Origin: Sphingobacteriaceae bacterium | GTDB taxonomy: Bacteria; Bacteroidota; Bacteroidia; B-17B0; Aurantibacillaceae | Length of the DNA: 36,529 nucleotides | Direction of reading: 5' to 3' | NCBI GenBank assembly: GCA_947480015.1 | Contig: CANKBS010000032.1 | Coordinates: 1-36,529 of the forward strand | Shown here: positions 18,104 to 27,216 of the stretch, one piece after another | How positions within the stretch are numbered: position 1 is the stretch's first letter | Layout of the letters: the number at the start of each line of letters is the position of its first letter | Position numbers and translations under genes: made by a program | The notes under the pieces: model-generated | Seen by the model: the letters and a program-made list of their open reading frames with translations, nothing else | Told to the model about the DNA's origin: nothing | The model's database searches: none

Positions 18104-19417
18104 ATGAACCTATCAAAAATTCTTTCTAATTTTTCAATAAGCGAACTCAATGCCATGCAAAAAGCCAGCATGGAAGCTATTAATCAACCAAAAGATGTGG
18201 TTTTGATCTCTCCAACCGGCTCCGGTAAAACACTGGCCTTTTTATTACCCCTACTCGAATTTATTGATCCCGATAAAAAAGGGGTACAAGTGCTTATTGT
18301 TGTGCCAACCCGCGAACTGGCCCAGCAAATTGAACAGGTATTTAAACAAATGGCCAGTGGTTTTAAAATTAATTGCTGTTACGGCGGACATTCAGTTGCC
18401 ATTGAAAGAAATAATTTATTGGAAGCACCCGCTGTTTTGGTTGGTACACCCGGCCGCCTTGTTCATCACCTCCGTAAAAAAACGCTCGATCTGCACGGCG
18501 CCGAGACCCTTATCCTCGATGAATTCGACAAATCACTCGAATCGGGTTTTCAAGATGAAATGGCTTTTATTATTAAAAGTAGTCCTCAACTAAATAAACG
18601 CATCCTCTCCTCAGCAACCCACCTAGAGGAAATACCTTCTTTTGTTGGCATGAAAGCTTTTACCGTATTAAATTTTTCGCCGGAACAAAAACACAGCAAA
18701 GAAGGTCTGAGTATTAAAGTGGTGCATGCCACGGGTGACGATAAACTGGAAGCACTTTTATTATTACTCGGAAAAATTCATGCACAATCTACCATCGTGT
18801 TTTGTAATCACCGCGATGCTGTGATGCGCATTTCAGCCCAACTCAGCGAGCTAAAGGTAGCCCACGGTTTTTATCACGGTGGTTTAGATCAAATCGATCG
18901 CGAAAAAACACTCATCAAATTAAGAAACGGCAGCACCGCTTTATTAATATCAACCGATCTGGCCGCCCGCGGATTGGATATCCCCGATATTGAAGCTGTC
19001 ATCCATTACCAGATTCCGGCTACCGAAGACGTCATGATTCATCGTAATGGCCGCACTGCCCGCATGAATGCCACCGGCACGGTTTACTTTTTACTCGACA
19101 GCGAAGAATACCTACCTCCTTTCTTAACAGTTAAACCCGAAGAAGAAAAATTACCCTCGAAACAAATTCTACCTAAACCCAGCCAGTGGAAAACCCTATA
19201 TATTTCTGCCGGTAAAAAAGACAAGGTAAATAAAATGGATATTGTGGGTATGCTCTTACAAAAAGGCGGATTAAAAAAAGAAGAGCTCGGCCGCATTGAA
19301 GTACTCGATCACTCGGCCTATGCCGCCATTAAAAGCGATAAAATCATTAAAACGTTACAATTGATCAAAGAAGAACGGATCAAAAACAAAAAAGTTAAAA
19401 TGGAGATTTCTACCTGA
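18104..19417 (+). CDS. DEAD-box RNA helicase, DbpA-like
   Basis: 437 aa from ATG 18104. The frame extends to a TTG at 18047, but that overlaps the -7 box. Helicase motifs are intact: Walker A 'SPTGSGKT', Ia 'PTRELAQQ', 'GTPGRL', Walker B 'LDEF' (DEFD in place of DEAD), 'SSAT', 'IVFCN', 'STDLAARGLD' and 'HRNGRTAR'. The C-terminal 75 residues ('TLYISAGKKDKVNKMDIVGMLL') match the DbpA RNA-binding domain, which in E. coli targets 23S rRNA hairpin 92 during large-subunit assembly. A ribosome assembly role is therefore likely. Single-gene unit. Confidence 0.93.
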   Translation: MNLSKILSNFSISELNAMQKASMEAINQPKDVVLISPTGSGKTLAFLLPLLEFIDPDKKGVQVLIVVPTRELAQQIEQVFKQMASGFKINCCYGGHSVAIERNNLLEAPAVLVGTPGRLVHHLRKKTLDLHGAETLILDEFDKSLESGFQDEMAFIIKSSPQLNKRILSSATHLEEIPSFVGMKAFTVLNFSPEQKHSKEGLSIKVVHATGDDKLEALLLLLGKIHAQSTIVFCNHRDAVMRISAQLSELKVAHGFYHGGLDQIDREKTLIKLRNGSTALLISTDLAARGLDIPDIEAVIHYQIPATEDVMIHRNGRTARMNATGTVYFLLDSEEYLPPFLTVKPEEEKLPSKQILPKPSQWKTLYISAGKKDKVNKMDIVGMLLQKGGLKKEELGRIEVLDHSAYAAIKSDKIIKTLQLIKEERIKNKKVKMEIST

Positions 19418-19480
19418 GTAGACAAAGTTTCTCCTTCTAAGTATCACCGGAAGTTACTGATCTACTATTTTTGGGCGCCC

Positions 19481-19557
19481 CGCCAGCAAGCCGGGACAAC
19501 CACTCCATGCTTGCTGGCGGCGGGCTGCTCCGGGCTCCGCTTCGCTGCGGTTTTTTT
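19481..19557 (+). terminator. GC-rich hairpins ending in a terminator
   Basis: An 11-bp perfect inverted repeat (CGCCAGCAAGC 19481-19491 / GCTTGCTGGCG 19509-19519) is followed by CCGC-TTCGCT-GCGG (19537-19550) and seven T. The second hairpin probably terminates the helicase transcript. The first is part of a GC-rich repeat unlike the surrounding AT-rich DNA. Confidence 0.5.
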
Positions 19558-19645
19558 GCAGCCAAAAGAGACAGGCTGCAAAAAGAACTAAACCCTGCAC
19601 ATCCCATGGCGCAGTAATACGTTCACTAGCACCTTCATCAAGCTT

Positions 19646-19995
19646 AGGCGCTTCGCTACGTCTTGGCTAGTGCGGCGGCGAAGTGCGATTTGGTGTGGGG
19701 GCTTGCAAAGCAAGCAGCCAGCTAGTGCAAAGCATTTCTATTTAAAAATAGGGCATTGTATTTAGTCAGCCATGCAAAAGAAATCAGGTCGGCAAACCGC
19801 CTTGATTTCTTTTGTTAATTTCTTTATAAAGCCTATGCGGTTCGCTACGTCTCGGCGAGTGCGGTGGCAGATGGCGATTTGGTGTGAACCCGAATTTTTC
19901 GTTTAGTGAGTAATGCATTTAGGCACACAGCGAAAAATTCAGGTTGGCAAATCGCCTTGATTTTTTTTGTTACTTTTTTTTATCAAGAAAAAAAA
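19646..19995. repeat. Two degenerate tandem copies of a hairpin-forming repeat
   Basis: Copy 1 (19646-19834) and copy 2 (19835-19995) share TTCGCTACGTCT, GAGTGCGG-like, GCGATTTGGTGTG, and an end block with GGCAAA-CGCCTTGATTT. Copy 2 folds into a nested hairpin: GGCGATTTG (19873) with CAAATCGCC (19948), and CGAATTTTTCG (19891) with CGAAAAATTC (19931). The whole 19418-20214 gap (797 bp) carries no ORF. This looks like a dispersed Bacteroidota repeat family and not a gene. Confidence 0.6.
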
Positions 19996-20214
19996 GTAAG
20001 TACTGAAAGGGTTGCCAAAGTATGGGAATTCCAATAAAGCTAAATGATAACCACTAGGCACACAGTAAATGTTAGCATTCAAAAAGCCTGATCTTTTGCT
20101 ACCGCCCACAACCCCGCTTAAACCTGCTTAGGCACGTTTACCGTGCATCAAGGCAAAAAGTAGAGGCAACAATATGGCGATTTGATAACGGATATACTAT
20201 CAATTGAAATTTTC

Positions 20215-20457
20215 TTAAGGCTTTCCCGCAACCTGCCTCTTCTTAATTTCCGTCAGCAAAAACTCCAAACCGTTGAGTTTAATTTCATACAAAGTTGAAA
20301 GCAACATCCCCGTTTTACCGGGCGGAAAACCTCCCTTGCGCACAAACCACTCCAAATAACTCACCGGCAAGCGGTAATACAAAGTACCCTTGTACTTACC
20401 AAAAGGCATTTCCTGATTCACAAGGTCCAATAATAACTGTGGATTAAATCCTTCCAT
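20215..20457 (-). CDS. DUF3820 family protein
   Basis: 80 aa with the DUF3820 signature 'MPFGKYKGTLYYRLPVSYLEWFVRKGGFPPGK'. Such domains are small and often annotated as putative quorum-sensing-regulated virulence factors. The biochemical role is not established. No signal peptide. It starts 8 bases after the stop of the 159-aa gene, so the two form an operon. Confidence 0.85.
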   Translation of the reverse strand: MEGFNPQLLLDLVNQEMPFGKYKGTLYYRLPVSYLEWFVRKGGFPPGKTGMLLSTLYEIKLNGLEFLLTEIKKRQVAGKP

Positions 20458-20465
20458 TCACCAAG

Positions 20466-20945
20466 CTAAAGTTGAATGGTTTCGAGATCACGTAAATAAT
20501 CGTTTTGCAAATCTTCGTGCAGACTCGAAATTAAGGTGTTTATTTTTTTTAACTGCTGCTCATACATATTCACCAGCAACTGACTTTTCCTGAAAGGGAT
20601 ATTAGATTGTTTCAATTTCGCGCAAAAATAAATATGCAGTTCAGCAGCCAGCCCTTTATAATTGAGGTATTTGCAGTAGCGGGTTAAGAGTCGTAATAAT
20701 TTACGCAGACTCTTTTTCACATAATACAAATTTGGCTGGGAACGCAATTCCTGAAAGTACGCATCCATTTCCTCTTTGATTTCCACTACAAATTCGGCAG
20801 CATCGTGCGACTGAAACAACAAATAATTTAAAAAATCCTTATTGTCTTTTTTATATTTGGCCAGAGTCACACACAAATCAACCAGTTCGGTAGCCGGTAA
20901 AAGCTGCAGTTCTTTTTTTAATTCGTGTAAGGAGGCTGATTTCAT
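20466..20945 (-). CDS. Conserved helical protein, operon partner of DUF3820
   Basis: 159 aa, all helical, no membrane span. It begins 'MKSASLHELKKELQLLPATELVDLCVTLAKYKKDNKDFLNYLLF', a pattern recalled from Bacteroidota hypothetical proteins without assigned function. The rest is Lys/Leu-rich with 'YYVKKSLRKLLRLLTRY'. It is the first gene of a two-gene minus-strand operon. Intracellular role unknown. Confidence 0.75.
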   Translation of the reverse strand: MKSASLHELKKELQLLPATELVDLCVTLAKYKKDNKDFLNYLLFQSHDAAEFVVEIKEEMDAYFQELRSQPNLYYVKKSLRKLLRLLTRYCKYLNYKGLAAELHIYFCAKLKQSNIPFRKSQLLVNMYEQQLKKINTLISSLHEDLQNDYLRDLETIQL

Positions 20946-21094
20946 TTTTTTTGTGTTCTGCTAAATTACAATTAAATGTATTAACAGGAAAAGTTGATAG
21001 GAAAGTATAATAATCTAGCTTTTAAGATAAATAAATTTAATCCATCGTAAAAACGGTGGGATAGAAATTAATATTCTGTTCAATGAAATATTCA

Positions 21095-21350
21095 CATTTA
21101 AATACTGAATACCGCGCCACTGACCGCAGCGACATCCCCGTGAAGTCCTGACTTAGAGCGGGTTTTGGTCGGAGGCTTTGGCCCTTAGGACAAAGACGCC
21201 GCAGCAAATTACCCGCTCTTAGGCAGGGCAAACGGGATACAGCAGGGCAAAAGGCTTGTAGCCTTTTGAGCCGGATTGTGCGTTAGCAGGGCCCTCTGAA
21301 GCGAAAGGCAACCGTTAATTACCAAAGCCTTTCTGCTTCAGGGGGAGGCG
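21095..21350. repeat. GC-rich, hairpin-dense intergenic repeat
   Basis: The 20946-21408 gap has no credible gene. About 250 bases are strikingly GC-rich compared with the flanks and dense in inverted repeats: AAAAGGCT-TGT-AGCCTTTT (near 21249-21268) and CTGAAGCGAAAGGC paired loosely with GCCTTTCTGCTTCAG (near 21296-21340). The sequence recalls dispersed Bacteroidota intergenic elements. A 64-codon frame inside has an implausible Arg/Pro/Leu-rich product and is not called. Confidence 0.45.
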
Positions 21351-21353
21351 CCC

Positions 21354-21381
21354 AAAAAAACACCCCGACTAGCGAGGTGTT
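21354..21381 (-). terminator. Rho-independent terminator of phaC
   Basis: Minus-strand stem AACACCTCG / CGGGGTGTT (one wobble) with a CTAGT-type loop, then seven T (A-run at 21354-21360 on the + strand). Confidence 0.8.
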
Positions 21382-21408
21382 TTATTAAAATAAAATACAT
21401 CGAAATAT

Positions 21409-22458
21409 TTACTTATCGCGCTTCTTCAACCACTCCGTAACAGCCGGCGCTAATTCCTTTTGTGATTTACCACCCACAAACACCCCAATATGTCCGCCTT
21501 TAAAACTGTATAATTCCTTATCCGTGCTTCCAACTAAATCGTTTAATGGCTTAGTAGCAGCCGGTGGCACCAAGTGATCTTCGGTAGCAAAAATATTTAA
21601 TAAGGGTGCGGTCAGATTTTTTAAATTCACCCGTTTCCCTCCTACTTCCAATTCGCCTTTTACCAGTTTATTTCCCTGATACAAGTCTTTCATAAACTGT
21701 CGGAAACATTCTCCGGCTTGGTCAGGACTCTCGGCGATCCATTTTTCCATGCGTAAAAAGTTCAACAATTTATCTTTATCATCTAAAGAGTTGGTTAAAG
21801 CCTGTTGTTTTTGCACTTTCATCATGGGTTTCAACATGTCAAAACCTTCATTCAAAAAACTACCGGGAATCAAACCGTGATTACCATCCACTAACAAATC
21901 AAAATCCATATCCTTACTCCATCTGAACAGCAAACCATCGTTGGTGCTGAAATCTACCGGCGTTACATGCGTTACCAAGTTTTTTACTTTATTTGGATAT
22001 AAAGATGAATAAATCACGCTTAAAGTGCCACCCTGACAAATGCTCAGAATGTTAATCTTCTCAACACGATTTTTTTTGCGGATAACATCCACACAATTAT
22101 TAATATAACCATTCACATAATCATCCATGCTTAAAAAACGATCCGATTGTGTTGGGAAACCCCAGTCGATCAAATACACGTCTAAGCCTGCTCCCAGTAA
22201 ATTACGGATATACGAACGATCGGGTTGAATGTCGAGCATTTTGTAGGTATTCACTAAGGCGTAAACCACCAGTACCGGTGTTTTAAACGTTGATTCTGTT
22301 TCACGGTCATAATGAAACAAAGTCAATTTATCTTCGGCGTATACAGCTGTTTTAGGCGATGTGGCAATAGCCACTTCATCAATTTGTTTGAGGGTTTCAT
22401 AGCTCCTCAGCAATCGTGAACTCAGGTTGGTGAATTCAGCTATCATTTTATTTTCCAT
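21409..22458 (-). CDS. phaC: Class III polyhydroxyalkanoate synthase subunit PhaC
   Basis: 349 aa, the size of class III PhaC (about 355). Alpha/beta-hydrolase fold with the lipase-like box 'SICQGG' and nucleophile C141, catalytic D294 ('ATEDHLVPP') and H323 ('GGHIGVF'), the same spacing as the Allochromatium enzyme (C149, D302, H331) shifted by eight. It polymerises 3-hydroxyacyl-CoA into intracellular PHA granules and needs PhaE. PhaE is encoded upstream on the same strand but separated by a 604-aa membrane-protein gene. The start ATG lies 37 bp after that gene's stop. Confidence 0.96.
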   Translation of the reverse strand: MENKMIAEFTNLSSRLLRSYETLKQIDEVAIATSPKTAVYAEDKLTLFHYDRETESTFKTPVLVVYALVNTYKMLDIQPDRSYIRNLLGAGLDVYLIDWGFPTQSDRFLSMDDYVNGYINNCVDVIRKKNRVEKINILSICQGGTLSVIYSSLYPNKVKNLVTHVTPVDFSTNDGLLFRWSKDMDFDLLVDGNHGLIPGSFLNEGFDMLKPMMKVQKQQALTNSLDDKDKLLNFLRMEKWIAESPDQAGECFRQFMKDLYQGNKLVKGELEVGGKRVNLKNLTAPLLNIFATEDHLVPPAATKPLNDLVGSTDKELYSFKGGHIGVFVGGKSQKELAPAVTEWLKKRDK

Positions 22459-22495
22459 ATGGGGGGGGAGGTTTTATGTTTTAAATTTAAGATTA

Positions 22496-24310
22496 TTATT
22501 TTACTGTTTCAAAGCTCCGGTCGGTTAAAATAAACTCAACTTTTACCGCATCAACGTATACCTTTTTCTTGCCCTCAACATTCCACACACTAACTACCAC
22601 CTGCTTCACTGTTTCATTGTTCAATTTCTGATGGTCTACAATTTCATAACCAAATTCGCGTCGGTCCCATTTACCGGGCACTATATAATCGCTGTTGATA
22701 TAAAATGGCACTTCCTCAATCAACTTTTTATTGGCATCAAAAAACTGAATAAAGGCATGCAGGGCCGATACACCCGCTTCAAAATAGGCATCAAAAGAGA
22801 AGCGGATCTTTTTACAGCCGTCTTCCTTAAAAATGTCAGGATAGCCAACTTCCCTTACAGGAGCAAGGTAATGAGCCGAGTCAAGTAAAAGAGAATAATT
22901 GCCTTCACTTTTTTTCGCCTTACTTAGGTTTCCGCTATGTGCTCCACTCTCAAAATTCTCAACAAGCACCATTTCTTTTTTAATGGTTTTTGGAGGAATC
23001 AGATAAATATTGGCTTTTTCTGTTCTGAAAAAATTTTGCCAAAATACTTCTTTGTATGTTGAGAATTCATCGAGAATGCCCCGACTCAGTTGAAAATTTT
23101 TGAACTGATAATACCCCGTACAAAGCATGAAAAGTGACAGCCACAAGGCTTTTAGTGACCGTGATTGGGAGGCGTTTAATAAACCGGCTAAAAAAATGGC
23201 GGGAAAAACATAAAAATCAACCATGGCGCGTTTTACAATGGGCCAGTACCACCACGAACTGTAAAGGAATAAAATAAAGAAAAAGAAACCCGGTAAAAGG
23301 AAGCGTTTACGTTTCAATACAAAAGGAATGCCAAACAGTGAAACAAAAATTAAAGGCACGTAAACAAATAAACCCAAATGGTAACTAAACAAACTTTCAA
23401 TAAATTGTGAATTTTCGAAATCAAATTTTTCGTCGGTATAGGTATACGCTATTAACGAATTGGTTTGGATGTAATTGATGCTAAGTTGATGGTAGATGGC
23501 CCCTAAGCCAATTAGAATGATAATGGCATCAACGCATTTAAATTTCCCGAAATCAATCCCTTCTTTAAAGAAGTTTTTTGGTAAAAATGCCGGAATCACC
23601 AGTATTATCAATACGTTTAAAGGACGAATACATGCGCTGATAATTAAAAAAACCAAACACCATAAAAAAGGACGCAGGCGGTTTTCGCGGTGCTGAAAAA
23701 ACCTAACCAGAAAATAAAGAAATAATACAATGAAGGTAAACGAATAGGCATGCGACAGCGTATTCGCACTAATCGCGTATGAAAAAAGATGCGTGCCATA
23801 AAACACAAAAACCGGCACCACTGCTGCTACCCACTGATTTTGAAACAAGCGGAATAAAAGTTTTCTTAAAAAAAACAGCCCCAGAAAAAGATAGAACAAG
23901 GAAGCCAGTCCCATAAACAACTGGTAAGGTGCCGAAAAACCATCGGGGCTGTAATGAAACACCTTAGCCCAAATATGGGCCATCACAAAAAAGGGAAGCC
24001 AGATATAAGATAAGCCCTGATAATATTTATTTATTTTTTTATCAGCATAGTCAACTAAAATATTTTTATCGGGAACATCAAACGTATCGTATACGTAATT
24101 AGCGTTGTATACCTTATTGAACCATTTAAAATCGTATTGGGGATCGTTGTGTATGTATTTGGCGGGCAGATACGCGTAATATCCTAAACCATCGCCGGCA
24201 ATAAACGGGTGCCAGGGTGAACGCAAGGGCCGGACGTAAAAAAATACAATAATAACAGATAGCAGAAAGCCTAGAAAAAAAGTGTTGTATTTCGTTTTAA
24301 ACCAATTCAC
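22496..24310 (-). CDS. GT-C-like multispan membrane protein with C-terminal beta domain
   Basis: 604 aa. About ten hydrophobic segments between residues 10 and 430. The first loop contains 'AGDGLGYYAYLPAKYI', a position where GT-C glycosyltransferases carry their catalytic acidic residue. The C-terminal 150 residues ('VLVENFESGA', 'RFSFDAYFEA', 'VVVSVWNVEGKKKVYVDAVKVEF') form a soluble beta-sandwich resembling a carbohydrate-binding jelly roll. A lipid-linked-sugar transferase role is inference. The phaE terminator lies just upstream, so it is likely transcribed apart from phaE and possibly with phaC. Confidence 0.75.
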   Translation of the reverse strand: MNWFKTKYNTFFLGFLLSVIIVFFYVRPLRSPWHPFIAGDGLGYYAYLPAKYIHNDPQYDFKWFNKVYNANYVYDTFDVPDKNILVDYADKKINKYYQGLSYIWLPFFVMAHIWAKVFHYSPDGFSAPYQLFMGLASLFYLFLGLFFLRKLLFRLFQNQWVAAVVPVFVFYGTHLFSYAISANTLSHAYSFTFIVLFLYFLVRFFQHRENRLRPFLWCLVFLIISACIRPLNVLIILVIPAFLPKNFFKEGIDFGKFKCVDAIIILIGLGAIYHQLSINYIQTNSLIAYTYTDEKFDFENSQFIESLFSYHLGLFVYVPLIFVSLFGIPFVLKRKRFLLPGFFFFILFLYSSWWYWPIVKRAMVDFYVFPAIFLAGLLNASQSRSLKALWLSLFMLCTGYYQFKNFQLSRGILDEFSTYKEVFWQNFFRTEKANIYLIPPKTIKKEMVLVENFESGAHSGNLSKAKKSEGNYSLLLDSAHYLAPVREVGYPDIFKEDGCKKIRFSFDAYFEAGVSALHAFIQFFDANKKLIEEVPFYINSDYIVPGKWDRREFGYEIVDHQKLNNETVKQVVVSVWNVEGKKKVYVDAVKVEFILTDRSFETVK

Positions 24311-24390
24311 AAAAAGTAAATATTAAGCCTGAAAGTAAATGTAAATTTTTATTAATGCAATTTAATTACGGTTGATTCCTGTCATCCCAT

Positions 24391-24429
24391 AAAAAAAGGC
24401 CGTCCACGAATCATGATGTGAACGACCTT
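24391..24429 (-). terminator. Rho-independent terminator of phaE
   Basis: Minus strand: stem AAGGTCGTTCAC / GTGGACGGCCTT (12 bp with two G-T wobbles, 24396-24407 and 24418-24429), followed by a seven-base T-tract. Confidence 0.9.
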
Positions 24430-24451
24430 TTTGGGGTACTAACTATACTAA

Positions 24452-25819
24452 TTATTTTTTACGGTTTTTACCGTTTTTCTCTTCGTCAAACAATTCAACA
24501 CTTGCAGCATTTTGCATGGCTAATTTTGTTTGTAATTCTTTTACTTGTTTTTTAAGATCGTAAACGGTTTTTTGAAGATCTTCTACTTCACTTTTAAAAA
24601 CAACAGGGAAATTTGCGAAAGTACTTTCGAATTGTTTTTCAAAATGTTTCTTAACATCCATACTTAAGTTTAACGTTTCACCTTTAACTTTGCTAAATTC
24701 TTCGCTGGCGAAAAGTTCAGTAAATAATTGTTCGTTTACTTTAACCCACTCAGCATACATTTCTTGAGATGTAGGCAATTCTTTTAAAGCTTGTGGATTG
24801 CCGTATTTTTCAGAATACTGTTGAGCAATTTTTTCCATGCCTTTTTTAGCGGTTTCTTGTAAAAAGCCTTGCAATTCGGCTTGTTTAATGCTATACTCCG
24901 CCATTCTGTCCATCATCGCAATAATGGCTTCAGCGTTTTCTTTTTCTTTACCGGCGTTTACCACTTTCATCAAAGGTTCGAAGGTTTTTCCGAATACATT
25001 GTTGAATTGTGCGTAAAAGTCTTTCATGCTAGTAACCGCTGAATTATTTCCAAACATGTTTGGCATTTCTTTTGCCATGTTTTGAATTTGAGCGTAGTAT
25101 TCTTTACCTAAGTTATTTTGATCAGCAAAAAAGCTTTGTAATTGTTTCATGCTGTTATCATATACGTCTTTCATCGAAGCATCGTTATAAAAACCACCAA
25201 ACATTTGTTTTGTTAAGTTGGTAAAATGCTCAGGCGTGAATTGTTTTTTAAAAGCCTCCATGTTAAACTGACCGTTTTGCATCAAACTGCTCATCGGTTG
25301 GAAAAACTCCTGCATTTTAGCATACATCTGACTGCCTTGCATATAATTGCTAAACACGTCCTTATTAAAACCACCGTTCATGTTTTTACTTAATGAATCA
25401 AAAGTCGTATTCAAGGTGTTTAACCAAGTAGTGTACATGTTAGTGAAAGCCGTGTTGCTTTGACCGAAATTTGCCATGTAATCATGAGCGGGTTTTCCAA
25501 AACTTTGGTAAGAGTTATTGATACTTTGGTTAAAATCAGCCATTTGTTTTGCATAAGAGGCTTGTTGATTAAACCAATTTTTGAAAAACTCCTGTGGATT
25601 GCTTTCGTTAGCACCAAACATAGTGCCTGAAGATTGTTGCATATTGCTTAATATGCCCATTTGTTTATCGAAATATTCCTTATACAAGGATTGACCTTCA
25701 CTTGTAATATTTCCATTTGTAAAGGCTGACTGCATTTTTTTTGCAGAATCCATCCAATTATTAATGAATTGGGTTTGGCTCTCAACTAACGTATCGATTA
25801 CCGGGTTTGCTGTTTTCAT
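24452..25819 (-). CDS. phaE: Class III PHA synthase subunit PhaE
   Basis: 455 aa, longer than typical PhaE (about 360). Gln/Asn/Phe/Met-rich helices recur ('FFKNWFNQQASYAKQMADFNQSIN', 'SLMQNGQFNMEAFKKQF'). The C-terminal part carries the PhaE-type segment 'KVKGETLNLSMDVKKHFEKQFES' and a terminal coiled coil ('VEDLQKTVYDLKKQVKELQTKL'). PhaE activates PhaC and organises the PHA granule. The extra N-terminal length seems to come from repeated amphipathic helices. Monocistronic by its own terminator and promoter. Confidence 0.88.
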   Translation of the reverse strand: MKTANPVIDTLVESQTQFINNWMDSAKKMQSAFTNGNITSEGQSLYKEYFDKQMGILSNMQQSSGTMFGANESNPQEFFKNWFNQQASYAKQMADFNQSINNSYQSFGKPAHDYMANFGQSNTAFTNMYTTWLNTLNTTFDSLSKNMNGGFNKDVFSNYMQGSQMYAKMQEFFQPMSSLMQNGQFNMEAFKKQFTPEHFTNLTKQMFGGFYNDASMKDVYDNSMKQLQSFFADQNNLGKEYYAQIQNMAKEMPNMFGNNSAVTSMKDFYAQFNNVFGKTFEPLMKVVNAGKEKENAEAIIAMMDRMAEYSIKQAELQGFLQETAKKGMEKIAQQYSEKYGNPQALKELPTSQEMYAEWVKVNEQLFTELFASEEFSKVKGETLNLSMDVKKHFEKQFESTFANFPVVFKSEVEDLQKTVYDLKKQVKELQTKLAMQNAASVELFDEEKNGKNRKK

Positions 25820-25915
25820 GTTATCGTTATTTTAATGTTAAATTATTGTTAATCATGTACTTACTTGTAATTAACTGATATTCAGTTTTTTACATGTGGT
25901 TTTCACAATCGTCGA

Positions 25916-25945
25916 CAAATATCGGTATTTTAGGTCATATTTCAA
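25916..25945 (-). promoter_or_regulatory. Candidate phaE promoter
   Basis: On the minus strand TTG (25943-25945) is followed after 19 bases by GATATTTG (25916-25923), one mismatch from TAnnTTTG. This is the usual Bacteroidota -33/-7 spacing. The phaE ATG is about 97 bases downstream. Confidence 0.45.
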
Positions 25946-25979
25946 TGTTATTTTTCATGAAATTAGTGTTAAAAAAAAT

Positions 25980-26010
25980 AAAAGTCCCTGTTAACAGGGC
26001 TTTTAGCTCC
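25980..26010. terminator. Orphan bidirectional terminator-like hairpin
   Basis: AAAAGTCCCTG-TTAA-CAGGGCTTTT (one internal mismatch) with A/T flanks on both sides. No gene ends here on either strand: phaE is transcribed away on the left, and queG starts later on the right. Confidence 0.45.
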
Positions 26011-26084
26011 GATTTTTAACAATTGACAATGGGACGTTCAATTTCCTGCAACACAGCAATGAACTGTAATAAGGTCCTTTTTTT

Positions 26085-26221
26085 ACCACATAGGTACATA
26101 GAAGGGTGTCGTTTATGCGAAAGAGTAAAAAAAGAGTCACTAAGAAATGCTTCGCCGGTTAAACATCTATTGCTTTTCTTTTTGCCACATAGAAACTTTT
26201 GAAACGATGTCTCTATGTGGT
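26085..26221. repeat. MITE/REP-like element with ACCACATAG ends, copy 1
   Basis: ACCACATAG (26085-26093) and CTATGTGGT (26213-26221) are perfect inverted ends of a 137-bp non-coding segment, with an internal CCACATAGA (26185) also pairing to TCTATGTGG. A related element with the same left end (ACCACATAGATACATAG) lies at 32426. Both contain a GAAATGCTTCGC/GAATGTTTCGC hairpin half. Confidence 0.5.
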
Positions 26222-26274
26222 TTAATCTAAGGTGTTTTTTATCTCATGCAATCTTTTAATCTTAACTTTGGTTT

Positions 26275-27216
26275 TTGGATTCAAAACAAAAACATACTCA
26301 GTTCATAAAACAGGAAGCCAAACGTTTGGGTTTTGATTATTGTGGCATTTCAAAAGCCGATTTTTTGGAAGACGAAGCGCCACGGCTCGAAAAATGGCTC
26401 AAAGAAAATAAACAAGGCCAAATGGCCTATATGGCGAATTATTTCGACAAACGCCTCGATCCGCGTTTACTGGTGGAAGGTTCCAAATCGGTGATCTCGT
26501 TACTATACAATTATTATCCGCAGCAAACGCAGGTCGCAAATGCCCCTAAAATTTCTAAATACGCATACGGTCAAGATTATCACGAAATCATCAAAATCAA
26601 ATTGCAGGAATTTTTATTCAGCTTAAAAGAAAACATAGGCGACATTAATGGCAGAGCCTTTGTTGATTCAGCTCCGGTATTGGATAAGGCCTGGGCTAAA
26701 AAAAGCGGACTGGGTTGGATAGGTAAAAACAGCAACCTCATCACCAAAGAAAACGGTTCCTTCTTTTTTATTGCTGAATTGATTATTGATCTGGAATTGG
26801 AATACGACGGACCTATAAAAGATTATTGCGGCACCTGCAGCAAATGCATCGATGCCTGCCCTACCCAAGCCATTGTGGCACCTTACGTGGTTGATGGCAG
26901 CAAATGCATCAGTTATTTAACCATCGAATTAAAAGAAGCCATTCCTTCTGAATTTAAAACTAACATGGATAACTGGGTCTTTGGCTGTGATGTTTGCCAA
27001 GATGTTTGTCCATGGAACCGTTTCAGTAAAATCAATCAAGAACCTTTATTTACAAATACCACAGGGCTCTTAAATTTTTCGGAAGCCGAATGGCATGAAA
27101 TTACCGAAGAGAGTTTTCAATTAGTCTTTAAACACTCAGCCGTAAAACGCACGAAATACAAGGGTTTAAAACGTAATCTTGAATTTATAAAACCACAACG
27201 GAAGATTAAAGATTAA
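26275..27216 (+). CDS. queG: Epoxyqueuosine reductase QueG (TTG start)
   Basis: 313 aa. Reduces epoxyqueuosine to queuosine in the anticodon of tRNAs with GUN anticodons, using cobalamin and two [4Fe-4S] clusters. Cluster ligands are visible: C185, C188, C191, C195 ('[12 protein letters not shown]') and C238, C241, C245 ('[10 protein letters not shown]') with C211. The catalytic Asp is D131 in '[13 protein letters not shown]'. The C-terminal HEAT-type extension of longer homologs is absent, as is common in this phylum. The frame has no upstream ATG in register (stop at 26263), so TTG at 26275 is the likely start. Confidence 0.95.
   Translation: MDSKQKHTQFIKQEAKRLGFDYCGISKADFLEDEAPRLEKWLKENKQGQMAYMANYFDKRLDPRLLVEGSKSVISLLYNYYPQQTQVANAPKISKYAYGQDYHEIIKIKLQEFLFSLKENIGDINGRAFVDSAPVLDKAWAKKSGLGWIGKNSNLITKENGSFFFIAELIIDLELEYDGPIKDYCGTCSKCIDACPTQAIVAPYVVDGSKCISYLTIELKEAIPSEFKTNMDNWVFGCDVCQDVCPWNRFSKINQEPLFTNTTGLLNFSEAEWHEITEESFQLVFKHSAVKRTKYKGLKRNLEFIKPQRKIKD

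Noticed and set aside
19418-20214. Decayed transposase or other protein gene
   Set aside because: No reading frame of useful length or transposase motif is visible on either strand.
21037-21231. 64-codon minus-strand ORF
   Set aside because: It runs through the GC-rich repeat and has an Arg/Leu/Pro-rich product with no family pattern.
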